Part shown: in pieces, positions 20,635 through 27,866 of the stretch
How the letters are laid out: each line of letters starts with the position of its first letter
Numbering within the stretch: the stretch's first letter is position 1
Virus record (IMG/VR): IMGVR_UViG_3300046001_002163
Coordinates: 1 to 29,396 of that record
Strand: one strand, 5' to 3'
DNA length: 29,396 nucleotides
Source of the DNA: a virus
Translations under genes and position numbers: made by a program
The notes under the pieces: generated by a model
What the model saw: only the letters and a program-made list of their open reading frames with translations
What the model was told of the DNA's origin: nothing
The model's database searches: none

Positions 20635-22674
20635 ATGAAACGTACTATATTATCGTTATTGTTAGCGGCATCGGTTGGTGCTAATGCCGAAACGTTAAAC
20701 TTAACTCCCTATAACACCAGCGAATATACCGCTGACACTATTGCCAAAGGCAAAACTGGTGACGATTTTCTCAAAGAGATCAATGCCAGTTCCGCATGGG
20801 CACGTGGTTATACAGGTAAAGGTAGTTTAATTCTTATTATCGATAGTGGTATTAACGCCAACCATCGAGAGTTTGCAGGTAGTATATTTGCTACTCGAGA
20901 CTTTATCAAAAGTAAAAATGGCATAGTTGATGTACAGGGACATGGTACTGGACTTGCTGGCATTGCCGCAGGTAATTGGGATGGTATTGGTATGGCTGGT
21001 GTTGCACCAGATGCACAATTGGCTATTGCTAAAGTAACAGATAATACTGCGTTTAACTTTACTCAGGCACGTAATGCATTAAAATGGGGCAGCGATCTTG
21101 GTGCAATTGTAGCTAACATCTCAGCAAACTATACCTATGATGCGGCATATCTTAAAAATATGTATAGGTTAAGTGACGGCGTAACCTGGGCCAACAAAGA
21201 TCCGAGATACGTTGGTAGATTTTTTATGAATGAAAATCCTAACACCTGGGCCGCAGCATTAAGTCCTAACATGGTATTAGTCAACAGTGCCGGTAATAGC
21301 GGACGAGCTTATGCAGAGCAACCGGGTACGTTGGCCACAGCCACAGATGCTAACGGTAAGTTAATTCTAGGCGGTCGCGTTATTATTGCAGGTGCATGGG
21401 ACGTTGATAAGGATGCTGTTGCTGGTTATAGTAACCGAGCAGGCAGTATATGTCGGAGTGTAGTTAACGGACAGTGTAAGGATCTATATCGGGTAAGTGA
21501 TTTCTATATCTTAGCGCCAGGTAATGCGTTCACAGCAAGTAAGACTGGTGATGCATATAATATACAAACAGGCACTAGCCAAGCGGCGGCTGTAGTATCT
21601 GGCAGTGTTGCAGTTATCAATCAAATGTGGCCGACTATGAAGGCTGAAAATATTGTTAAACTGTTAATGGTAACGGCTAATAAGAATATTGCAGGTTATA
21701 ATAAAGAAATACACGGTCAAGGCCTACTTGACTTAGAACGTGCCACTCGACCTGTGGGTGCATTAGGCATTCCCACTACTGGCAGGGTTAATAAGATTGC
21801 ATTAAGTGGCGGGTTCAGTACCAATACATCCGGCGGGTTAACAGCAATTAGCAGTAAATTAAGCAGTGTTATGGTTACTGATGATTTTGAACGTGATTAC
21901 TATGTTGACATGAGCAAGGCCGCAAATACAAAACGTGCTAGAGCCGACTTTAACCCAAATACCAAAGCTAACTTCTACGAGGAATTTAATCCGTATAATA
22001 AGTTAAACTTTTACACAGCTAATGCCAAACTACAGTCTGGCGAATACGACTTTAAGTTCAGTGCCAACGATGTTGCGTCTTTAGGCCTAGCTGAAATTGG
22101 TAAGACTACCAAGTTAAATGACAGGGCTAACGTGCGTGTTGGTTTTGGTATGTTAAATGAACAAAACACTTGGGTAGGTAATAGTATTAGTGGTGCGTTA
22201 GGACAAGTACAGAGTAGTTTTACTACATTTTCTAACTTCACTGGACATTATGACCTAAATAAACATATGAGTGCATTTGGTAGTGTTTGGTTAGGACAAA
22301 CCGAAACTAATATGCAGTCCACTGGGTTGATTACTAATGTAAGTGCAACTCAAAGCTACAGTTGGAATGTTGGATTAGATTGGTCGCAAGATGCACACAG
22401 CTACGGTGCTACCTTAAGTCAACCAGTTACAGTCTATCAAGGCACGGTTAATGTGGATATACCAACAGGATATAATGCCAACGGTACTGTTAATTATTCT
22501 AAGGAAAAAGTTAGCATTACTCCATCTGTAAATGAATACGATGTTGGCGCATACTACAAATATCGCACTGCATCAATGAACGTAATTGCCTACGGTGAAC
22601 ACCAAATGAATTACCTAAACCAAAGTGGTGTATCAAACAACGTAGTTGGGCTAAGTTTAGTCAAGGCATTTTAA
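20635..22674 (+). CDS. Secreted subtilisin-like (S8) serine protease with beta-barrel-like C-terminus
   Basis: I take ATG 20635, after AAAGGA and downstream of the promoter, giving 679 residues; earlier in-frame starts overlap the -10 box. MKRTILSLLLAASVGANA is a classical signal peptide with cleavage after ANA (residue 18). The catalytic triad is D70 (LILIIDSGIN), H103 (QGHGTGLAG) and S315 (GTSQAAAVVSG); VNSAGNSG supplies the oxyanion asparagine. The usual GTSMAAP is changed at two positions. Residues from about 470 to 679 are alternating amphipathic strands ending in phenylalanine, as in outer-membrane autotransporter barrels. I infer a protease displayed on, or released from, the infected cell surface. 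Secreted proteases are unusual in phages. Confidence 0.85.
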   Translation: MKRTILSLLLAASVGANAETLNLTPYNTSEYTADTIAKGKTGDDFLKEINASSAWARGYTGKGSLILIIDSGINANHREFAGSIFATRDFIKSKNGIVDVQGHGTGLAGIAAGNWDGIGMAGVAPDAQLAIAKVTDNTAFNFTQARNALKWGSDLGAIVANISANYTYDAAYLKNMYRLSDGVTWANKDPRYVGRFFMNENPNTWAAALSPNMVLVNSAGNSGRAYAEQPGTLATATDANGKLILGGRVIIAGAWDVDKDAVAGYSNRAGSICRSVVNGQCKDLYRVSDFYILAPGNAFTASKTGDAYNIQTGTSQAAAVVSGSVAVINQMWPTMKAENIVKLLMVTANKNIAGYNKEIHGQGLLDLERATRPVGALGIPTTGRVNKIALSGGFSTNTSGGLTAISSKLSSVMVTDDFERDYYVDMSKAANTKRARADFNPNTKANFYEEFNPYNKLNFYTANAKLQSGEYDFKFSANDVASLGLAEIGKTTKLNDRANVRVGFGMLNEQNTWVGNSISGALGQVQSSFTTFSNFTGHYDLNKHMSAFGSVWLGQTETNMQSTGLITNVSATQSYSWNVGLDWSQDAHSYGATLSQPVTVYQGTVNVDIPTGYNANGTVNYSKEKVSITPSVNEYDVGAYYKYRTASMNVIAYGEHQMNYLNQSGVSNNVVGLSLVKAF

Positions 22675-22691
22675 TAAGGAAGTAAAGAACT

Positions 22692-23186
22692 ATGGATATT
22701 AATAAAAAGTATTATGATTATGTACACGTTCATGAGATGGTTAATGATATCTCATTTAAAATGTATAAAGATAATTGGCGTCCAGACTACATTGTTGGTC
22801 TTACTCGTGGAGGGCTAATACCTGCTGTTATCATGAGTAATACATTAGGTATTCCTATGGAAACACTTAAGGTTAGTCTACGCGACAGTGATAACGGTCC
22901 AGAAAGTAATTTATGGATGGCAGAAGATGCATACAATGGTAAAAACATTCTTATTGTAGATGACATTAACGATACTGGTGCTACGTTAGATTGGATTACT
23001 AACGATTGGCAAAATAGCTGCCATCCATCCGATGCACACTGGTTGCAAGTTTGGGGGAATAATGTTAAAATAGCTGTATTAGTTGATAATTTGTCTAGTA
23101 AATTTAGTCGCTGTGTTGATTACTGTGCAGTATCTATCAATAAAGCAGAAAAAGATGTTTGGATTGTTTACCCTTGGGAAAGATAA
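22692..23186 (+). CDS. Purine-type phosphoribosyltransferase
   Basis: The product is 164 residues, ATG 22692 with AAGGAAG upstream. ILIVDDINDTGATLDW (D90, D91) is the PRPP-binding signature of type I phosphoribosyltransferases. PDYIVGLTRGGLIPAVIMSN is the preceding conserved strand-loop of the xanthine/hypoxanthine/guanine type. The enzyme would join a purine base to PRPP to form the nucleotide. It overlaps queE by one base, so it may salvage purines, or act on a 7-deazaguanine-type base; the latter is inference. Final residues WIVYPWER resemble the end of Gpt-like proteins. Confidence 0.82.
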   Translation: MDINKKYYDYVHVHEMVNDISFKMYKDNWRPDYIVGLTRGGLIPAVIMSNTLGIPMETLKVSLRDSDNGPESNLWMAEDAYNGKNILIVDDINDTGATLDWITNDWQNSCHPSDAHWLQVWGNNVKIAVLVDNLSSKFSRCVDYCAVSINKAEKDVWIVYPWER

Positions 23187-24034
23187 TGAAATTAAAAGTC
23201 AGTGAGATATTTTATAGTGCGCAGGGCGAAGGACGCTTTATTGGTGTCCCGTCGTTGTTTCTACGTACATTTGGCTGTAACTTTACCTGCGGCGGCTTTG
23301 GTATGCCACGTGGTGAGATTAGTACAGAACGTAATGTAGTTAAAGTTGAGCAGTACAAAACCTACAACGACCTGCCACTTGTTAATACAGGCTGTGATAG
23401 CTATGCTAGTTGGGATCCACGCTTTAAAAGTTTAAGTCCATTGTTATCCATAGACGAAACAGTCAAGCAGATGCTAGATGTTGTGCCCAATAACAATTGG
23501 CAACAGGCTAATGGCAACAACGTACATTTAGTTATAACAGGTGGTGAGCCACTATTAGGATGGCAACGGTCATTTCCTAAGTTGTTAGCACATGATGACA
23601 TGTTTAACTTGCTTAACTTAACATTTGAAACAAATGGCACCCAGGCATTGCATGATGACTTTGCCGCATACTTGAAACTATGGAAAAGACAAGCACGTGA
23701 AATTACATTTAGTGTAAGTCCAAAGTTAAGTGCTAGCGGTGAAACTTGGGAAGATGCTATTAAACCTGAGATTGTAGCAAGCTATGAAAAGGTTGGTACA
23801 ACTTATCTCAAGTTTGTTATCGAAACGCCCAATGACTTTGATGAAGTTGATCGTGCTGTGGCAGCATACAGGGCTGCAGGCTTTACAGGCGTAGTTTATG
23901 TTATGCCAGTTGGTGGTGTTGTTAGTGTGTATGATGGTAACAAGTTTCATATAGCAGACGAAGCAATGCTACGCGGTTATTATTACAGCCCAAGATTACA
24001 TGTTGATCTTTGGGGCAACAGTTGGGGGAAATAG
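23186..24034 (+). CDS. queE: 7-carboxy-7-deazaguanine synthase (QueE), divergent iron-sulfur motif
   Basis: This radical-SAM enzyme converts carboxy-tetrahydropterin to 7-carboxy-7-deazaguanine. ATG 23186 overlaps the upstream stop (TAATG), giving 282 residues. VSEIFYSAQGEGRFIGVPSL is the QueE N-terminal signature and VHLVITGGEPLLGWQ is the radical-SAM GGEP motif. The canonical CxxxCxxC cluster is altered: C31 and C35 are present (FGCNFTCGGFG) but the third position is F38. The next cysteine is C70 (NTGCDSYASWD), after an insertion. Burkholderia multivorans QueE also has an inserted, spaced-out cluster motif (CX14CX2C), so activity is plausible. Confidence 0.88.
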   Translation: MKLKVSEIFYSAQGEGRFIGVPSLFLRTFGCNFTCGGFGMPRGEISTERNVVKVEQYKTYNDLPLVNTGCDSYASWDPRFKSLSPLLSIDETVKQMLDVVPNNNWQQANGNNVHLVITGGEPLLGWQRSFPKLLAHDDMFNLLNLTFETNGTQALHDDFAAYLKLWKRQAREITFSVSPKLSASGETWEDAIKPEIVASYEKVGTTYLKFVIETPNDFDEVDRAVAAYRAAGFTGVVYVMPVGGVVSVYDGNKFHIADEAMLRGYYYSPRLHVDLWGNSWGK

Positions 24035-24035
24035 T

Positions 24036-24512
24036 ATGTGGAATAAAATTAAAAATGTATTAACAAATATAGCTCAGCCTGAAACAGGTAAGATTGCGCC
24101 TATAACCGAAGGCAAGAAACGTACACAGGTTAAAACACCCAAGGTTGCTAGTGCAGATCCAGCGGCTATTAAACCTAAAAAGCCACGTGCTAGTAAAAAG
24201 AAAGTAGTAGAAGATCCAGACAAAAAACTTGCTACTAAAAATGGCGAACCTTGGGTAAAGATATTAAGTATGGATTTAGATCCCGATGATCCAGGTAATG
24301 GTGCATTTGAATTAGATTGGAATGATAAATTTGTAGCCAACTTAATACGTGCAGGCTATCAAGGTCGAACAGATGCTGATATTGTAGATAATTGGTTCAA
24401 AGCAATATGTCGCAATGTAATCACAGAATCATACGAACAAGATCAAGCCGATCCATCAAAACGCAATGAACGTAGACGTGATCTGGGCAATGGTAGAACG
24501 GAAGTAAGTTGA
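24036..24512 (+). CDS. Unknown protein with basic linker, between queE and an SGNH-like gene
   Basis: I take ATG 24036, two bases after the queE stop, giving 158 residues (MWNKIKNVLTNIAQPETGKI); the frame is open further upstream inside queE but without need. Residues about 25-65 are a lysine/proline/alanine-rich disordered linker (KPKKPRASKKKVVEDPDKKL). A compact domain follows with GEPWVKILSMDLDPDDPGNG and IVDNWFKAICRNVI. It ends basic. The linker could contact nucleic acid. I do not recognise the domain. The next gene's TTG start overlaps its stop by four bases. Confidence 0.6.
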   Translation: MWNKIKNVLTNIAQPETGKIAPITEGKKRTQVKTPKVASADPAAIKPKKPRASKKKVVEDPDKKLATKNGEPWVKILSMDLDPDDPGNGAFELDWNDKFVANLIRAGYQGRTDADIVDNWFKAICRNVITESYEQDQADPSKRNERRRDLGNGRTEVS

Positions 24513-25237
24513 TAGTATATGTAAACGGTGACAGCCACAGTGCAGGAGCAGAAGCGGCCAATGCATACTGTTTTTTATCCGATGATCCAGCTATGGGTTG
24601 GGATCATTATGACCGTACGCAGACTGCAGCTGGTAGGGTTCCACACCCCGATAATGTCAAAGTTAGTTATGGGCAACGAATAGCAGATCAATACAATGCT
24701 ACCCTTGTCTGTCAAGCCGAAAGTGGCAGTAGCAATCAACGTATGCTACGAACAACCTACGAATATTTAGAAACCAATCCTAATCCAGATTTAATAATAA
24801 TCGGTTGGGCAACTTGGGAACGCGAAGAGTTTTTCATTGATGGATATTGGCATCAGTTTAGCGCAAACATGTCCACCGATGGATTGTCCGATGATGCAGT
24901 ACTAGCTTATAAGCATTGGGTATTGGATAGACATAGTGTACAACAATACTGTGATCAAGCTCAAGAAGCAATATGGAATTTGCATCAGCGATTAGTTGCT
25001 GAAAGCATACCACATTTATTCTTTAATACCTTTAGTGGGTTGACTACTTCTACCCAATTGTCATGGTGTAATTCATATTATGAACCATACACCCATGCTG
25101 GTTCATTTTTTAATTTATTAAAATCACAGGGTTACACACCTGTTACCCCAACAAGTTATCATTATGGTGCAGATGCACATCAAGCATGGGCAAATCACTT
25201 GACAAAAATCATAAATGAAAGTATAATAACTACATGA
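24509..25237 (+). CDS. SGNH/GDSL-like hydrolase
   Basis: The product is 242 residues, TTG start at 24509 overlapping the upstream stop. VNGDSHSAG (about 4-12) is the block I GDS nucleophile motif. ESGSSNQRM holds the block II Gly/Asn region, LIIIGWATWER sits where block III is found, and YHYGADAHQAWANHL supplies the D-x-x-H pair of block V. All four blocks appear in order, so the SGNH fold is well supported. There is no signal peptide, so it should act in the cytoplasm or on the virion. Family members are esterases or deacylases; substrate unknown. Its 3' end contains a consensus promoter for the next gene. Confidence 0.7.
   Translation: MIVYVNGDSHSAGAEAANAYCFLSDDPAMGWDHYDRTQTAAGRVPHPDNVKVSYGQRIADQYNATLVCQAESGSSNQRMLRTTYEYLETNPNPDLIIIGWATWEREEFFIDGYWHQFSANMSTDGLSDDAVLAYKHWVLDRHSVQQYCDQAQEAIWNLHQRLVAESIPHLFFNTFSGLTTSTQLSWCNSYYEPYTHAGSFFNLLKSQGYTPVTPTSYHYGADAHQAWANHLTKIINESIITT
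25199..25227 (+). promoter_or_regulatory. Consensus sigma70 promoter (TTGACA-17-TATAAT) overlapping the SGNH gene end
   Basis: Both hexamers match the consensus perfectly with an ideal 17-bp spacer. The -10 box ends only six bases before the RNase H ATG at 25234, so transcription should begin at or within a base or two of the A of ATG, predicting a leaderless message. The frame through the promoter encodes the last residues of the SGNH protein. Confidence 0.7.
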
Positions 25238-26253
25238 GATACTTAATCGTAGATGCAGCAAACACATTTTTCCGTGCTAGACACAGCGCACATAGACAAA
25301 GCGATACCTGGGATAAGTTAGGCTTTGCTATACACGTTACCCTAGCATCAATTAACAAAGCATGGCGCGATCAAAAAGCAGACCACGTTATCGTGTGTCT
25401 AGAAGGTCGTAGTTGGCGCAAAGACTTTTATACTCCGTATAAAGCCAATCGCGCTGTGGCACGTGCTGCCAAGACTGAAGCAGAACAAGAAGAAGAGCAA
25501 ATGTTCTGGGACGCTTTTGACGCTATGAAGACGTTCTTAGCTGAACGGACTAATTGCACTGTATTACAACATGCTAACTTAGAAGCAGATGACTTGGTAG
25601 CAGGGTGGATACAAACACATCCAACTGACCATCACACTATTGTGTCAAGTGACACGGACTTTTATCAATTATTAAGTGATAACGTTAATCAATACAACGG
25701 TATTAGTGATGAATTACACACCCTTACCGGTATATACGATAAGAAAGGTAAACTTGTTATAGACAAGAAAACTAAAGAACCTAAAAAGATTCCAGATCCT
25801 AAGTTCATCTTATTTGAAAAATGTGTACGTGGCGACCCTACTGATAATATCTTTAGTGCGTATCCCGGTGTACGTACTAAAGGCACTAAGAACAAAGTAG
25901 GTCTAGAAGAAGCGTTTGGTGACAAAGACAAACAAGGTTATGCTTGGAATAACCTAATGCTACAACGTTGGACTGATCATAACGGTGATGAGCATCGTGT
26001 GCTAGATGACTACAATCGTAACGTTACGTTAGTAGACTTAGCAGCACAGCCTAAAGAGTATAAACTTATGATAGAAGAAACTATCAAAGCTAATGCAACT
26101 GCACTTAATCGTCCTATGGTAGGTGCGCAGTTCTTAAAGTTCTGCGGCAAGTATGACCTAGTTAAACTAAGCGACAATGCCAGCAACATGGCAGAATGGA
26201 TGTGTGCTAGTTATCCTGCGCAAGCAGTAACATTGTATCATTTAATTAATTAG
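25234..26253 (+). CDS. rnh: RNase H / 5'-3' flap exonuclease (T4 rnh type)
   Basis: The protein removes RNA primers and flaps from Okazaki fragments. The product is 339 residues (T4: 305), ATG overlapping the SGNH stop by four bases. YLIVDAANTFFRARH (D7) starts the PIN/FEN nuclease fold. LEADDLVAGW and VSSDTDFYQLL carry the metal-binding acids. VRGDPTDNIFSAYPGVRTKG is the downstream helix-hairpin region with its D..DN motif. KKTKEPKKIPDPK inside the domain is a basic insertion. With the gp43 and gp45 homologues it forms the lagging-strand set. A consensus promoter just upstream predicts separate early expression. Confidence 0.85.
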   Translation: MRYLIVDAANTFFRARHSAHRQSDTWDKLGFAIHVTLASINKAWRDQKADHVIVCLEGRSWRKDFYTPYKANRAVARAAKTEAEQEEEQMFWDAFDAMKTFLAERTNCTVLQHANLEADDLVAGWIQTHPTDHHTIVSSDTDFYQLLSDNVNQYNGISDELHTLTGIYDKKGKLVIDKKTKEPKKIPDPKFILFEKCVRGDPTDNIFSAYPGVRTKGTKNKVGLEEAFGDKDKQGYAWNNLMLQRWTDHNGDEHRVLDDYNRNVTLVDLAAQPKEYKLMIEETIKANATALNRPMVGAQFLKFCGKYDLVKLSDNASNMAEWMCASYPAQAVTLYHLIN

Positions 26254-26263
26254 AAAGTAAATT

Positions 26264-26848
26264 TTGATAGATAAATCACAGAAGTTTTTAGCACTAGACT
26301 TAGAATTAAACCAACCCAGTGGTAAGATCATTCAGGTTGGTATTGCCATTGGCAGTGCCAATGATAAGTTTGAAAATTACATAACTAAGAAATGGTATAT
26401 CGATCCAAACGAGCCGATTGATCAATTTATTATCGATTTGACTGGTATTACTGATCACGATATTAGATTAAACTGTGTAAGTCATGCTACAGTTGCACGT
26501 GAACTCAGTGACTTAATCAAACAACATAACACTTGGATCAACCCAATCACTTGGGGTGGTGGTGATAGTAGAGAACTGTTAGATGAGTTCTGTAAAAATT
26601 ATGCAGACTTTCCACACTTCGGTCGTCGTTGGATTGATTGTAAAACGTTCTATACGTTTATGATGTTTGCACGTGGCAAGAATCCTAGTGGCGGGCTTGC
26701 TAGTGCTATGGGCACGTTTAAACTACAGTTCAAAGGCACAGCGCACAGAGCAGACATTGATGCAGTTAATACTCTCGCACTATTCTTTAAGTTCTTAGAG
26801 CGACAACGTGGGCTTGAAAACTTATTACATGATGCTAAAATTATCTAG
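26264..26848 (+). CDS. DEDD-family 3'-5' exonuclease (DnaQ/RNase T-like)
   Basis: The product is 194 residues, TTG start at 26264, ten bases after the rnh stop. FLALDLELNQPSG (D12, E14) is Exo I. ITWGGGDSRELLDEF and WIDCKTFYTFM fit Exo II and the segment after it. GTAHRADIDAVNTLALFFKF has the H....D of Exo III. It would remove nucleotides from 3' ends of DNA or RNA. gp43 already has its own proofreading domain, so this enzyme may process DNA ends, mature RNA or degrade host nucleic acid. It directly follows the RNase H gene. Confidence 0.78.
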   Translation: MIDKSQKFLALDLELNQPSGKIIQVGIAIGSANDKFENYITKKWYIDPNEPIDQFIIDLTGITDHDIRLNCVSHATVARELSDLIKQHNTWINPITWGGGDSRELLDEFCKNYADFPHFGRRWIDCKTFYTFMMFARGKNPSGGLASAMGTFKLQFKGTAHRADIDAVNTLALFFKFLERQRGLENLLHDAKII

Positions 26849-26861
26849 TTATCTTATACTG

Positions 26862-26879
26862 GCCTGTAAAATTATAGGC
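26862..26879 (+). other. Stem-loop in the gap before queD
   Basis: GCCTGT (26862-26867) pairs with ATAGGC (26874-26879), with one G-T wobble, around AAAATT. It is not followed by a T run and lies 13 bases before the queD -35 box. A weak terminator for the exonuclease unit is possible. The rest of the 98-base gap holds only the promoter and ribosome binding site. Confidence 0.3.
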
Positions 26880-26892
26880 ACTGAATTAGAGT

Positions 26893-26921
26893 TTGACAAT
26901 AAATTAAAAAATATGTATACT
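26893..26921 (+). promoter_or_regulatory. Sigma70-type promoter for queD (TTGACA-17-TATACT)
   Basis: Perfect TTGACA at 26893-26898, 17-bp spacer, TATACT at 26916-26921 preceded by TG. The start point near 26928 leaves a leader of about 20 bases carrying GGAG (26935-26938). Confidence 0.8.
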
Positions 26922-26946
26922 AATATAACAATATGGAGAAAATAAT

Positions 26947-27498
26947 ATGGCACATGTAATAGATAAGACGTTCGAGTTTTGCTACGGTCATCGGGTGTGG
27001 AGCCAGCAATTAAATGGCGAGTATGCTGCAGATTTGAAATGCGCTTGCAGACATTTACATGGACACGAGGGCAAGATGCAAGTGTTCTTAAAGAGCCCGA
27101 CTGGCACATTAGATGCAACAGGTATGGTAACAGACTTTCGTCATTTAGAATGGTTGAAGAAATGGATTAATGAATATATTGATCATCAGTTTATGCTGGA
27201 TGTTAATGACCCATTGTTTGGTCAATTAATTGGCACACGTGCAATGATTCCAGTGTATATTCCAGAAACAGATCAATACGCAGGTAGTACGCTTGATTTG
27301 AGTGACTTGGAACCGAACACACCGGAGTATGAATACTACGAAGGTTTCTTTATTGTAGACTTTGTTCCTACTAGCGAAAACTTATCCAGCTGGATGGCAG
27401 AGTTAGTCGACGCTAAGATGAAAAAGTTAAATGTAACCGTGGATCGTATTGATTGGTGGGAAACTCCTAAGTCACGCAGTACTTTTATTAGAGGCTAA
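26947..27498 (+). CDS. queD: 6-carboxy-tetrahydropterin synthase (QueD)
   Basis: The enzyme makes 6-carboxy-5,6,7,8-tetrahydropterin from the FolE product; QueE uses it next. ATG 26947 follows GGAG at eight bases. FCYGHRVW (H15) and CRHLHGHEG (C34, H38, H40) give the three zinc histidines and the catalytic cysteine with the family's C-x3-H spacing. DFRHLEWLKKWINEYIDHQF and VPTSENLSSWMAELV are further signatures. At 183 residues it is about 60 longer than E. coli QueD, because of an insertion at about 100-135 (PVYIPETDQYAGSTLDLSDL). It has its own promoter. Confidence 0.93.
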   Translation: MAHVIDKTFEFCYGHRVWSQQLNGEYAADLKCACRHLHGHEGKMQVFLKSPTGTLDATGMVTDFRHLEWLKKWINEYIDHQFMLDVNDPLFGQLIGTRAMIPVYIPETDQYAGSTLDLSDLEPNTPEYEYYEGFFIVDFVPTSENLSSWMAELVDAKMKKLNVTVDRIDWWETPKSRSTFIRG

Positions 27499-27500
27499 CT

Positions 27501-27866
27501 ATGACTACTACCGTCTTTGTCTTATTGGCATTGTTTGGCATTAAACATTTTATTGCTGATTTTATTATGCAGTATGATTACATGCTGCGTGAAAAAGGTA
27601 TATACGGTGCCACGGGTGGTATTCATCACTCATTAGTGCATGCTAGCTGGACATTCTTAATCCTAGTGTGCTTTGTCAATCATGCTAACGTTATTATTGG
27701 TCTAGCGTTCTTAGACTTTGTTCTACACTATCACATCGATTGGGCAAAACAACAACTAAATAAGGGCCTAAGCACCACAGATCGCATGTTTTGGGTTTGG
27801 ATGGGTGCAGATCAAGGACTGCATTACTTAACATATATTGGAATTATCTATGTCGGAACAGTATAA
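27501..27866 (+). CDS. DUF3307-type membrane protein
   Basis: The product is 121 residues, ATG two bases after the queD stop. KHFIADFIMQYDYMLREKG is the DUF3307 N-terminal motif (..H...DF..Q...M...K). HHSLVHASWTFLI and FVLHYHIDWAKQQL carry the family's membrane-edge histidines. Three to four membrane helices are expected: residues about 3-22, 43-60, 65-83 and 101-120. Function of the family is unknown; members occur in several T4-like phages and bacteria. The next gene's ATG lies inside its last codons. Confidence 0.7.
   Translation: MTTTVFVLLALFGIKHFIADFIMQYDYMLREKGIYGATGGIHHSLVHASWTFLILVCFVNHANVIIGLAFLDFVLHYHIDWAKQQLNKGLSTTDRMFWVWMGADQGLHYLTYIGIIYVGTV

Noticed and set aside
24074-24340. 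Antisense frame of 88 residues opposite the 24036 gene
   Set aside because: It mirrors the Lys/Ala/Pro-rich linker and has a Leu/Ser/Gly-rich shadow composition without start signals.
26832-26945. 37-codon open frame bridging the exonuclease gene and queD
   Set aside because: It has no ribosome binding site, overlaps the exonuclease end, and contains the queD promoter boxes. An open run of this length is expected by chance.
27838-27849. TTG 27838 as start of the 188-residue unknown
   Set aside because: It is possible, but ATG 27850 is the stronger start codon and reduces the overlap with the membrane protein. No ribosome binding site separates the two choices.
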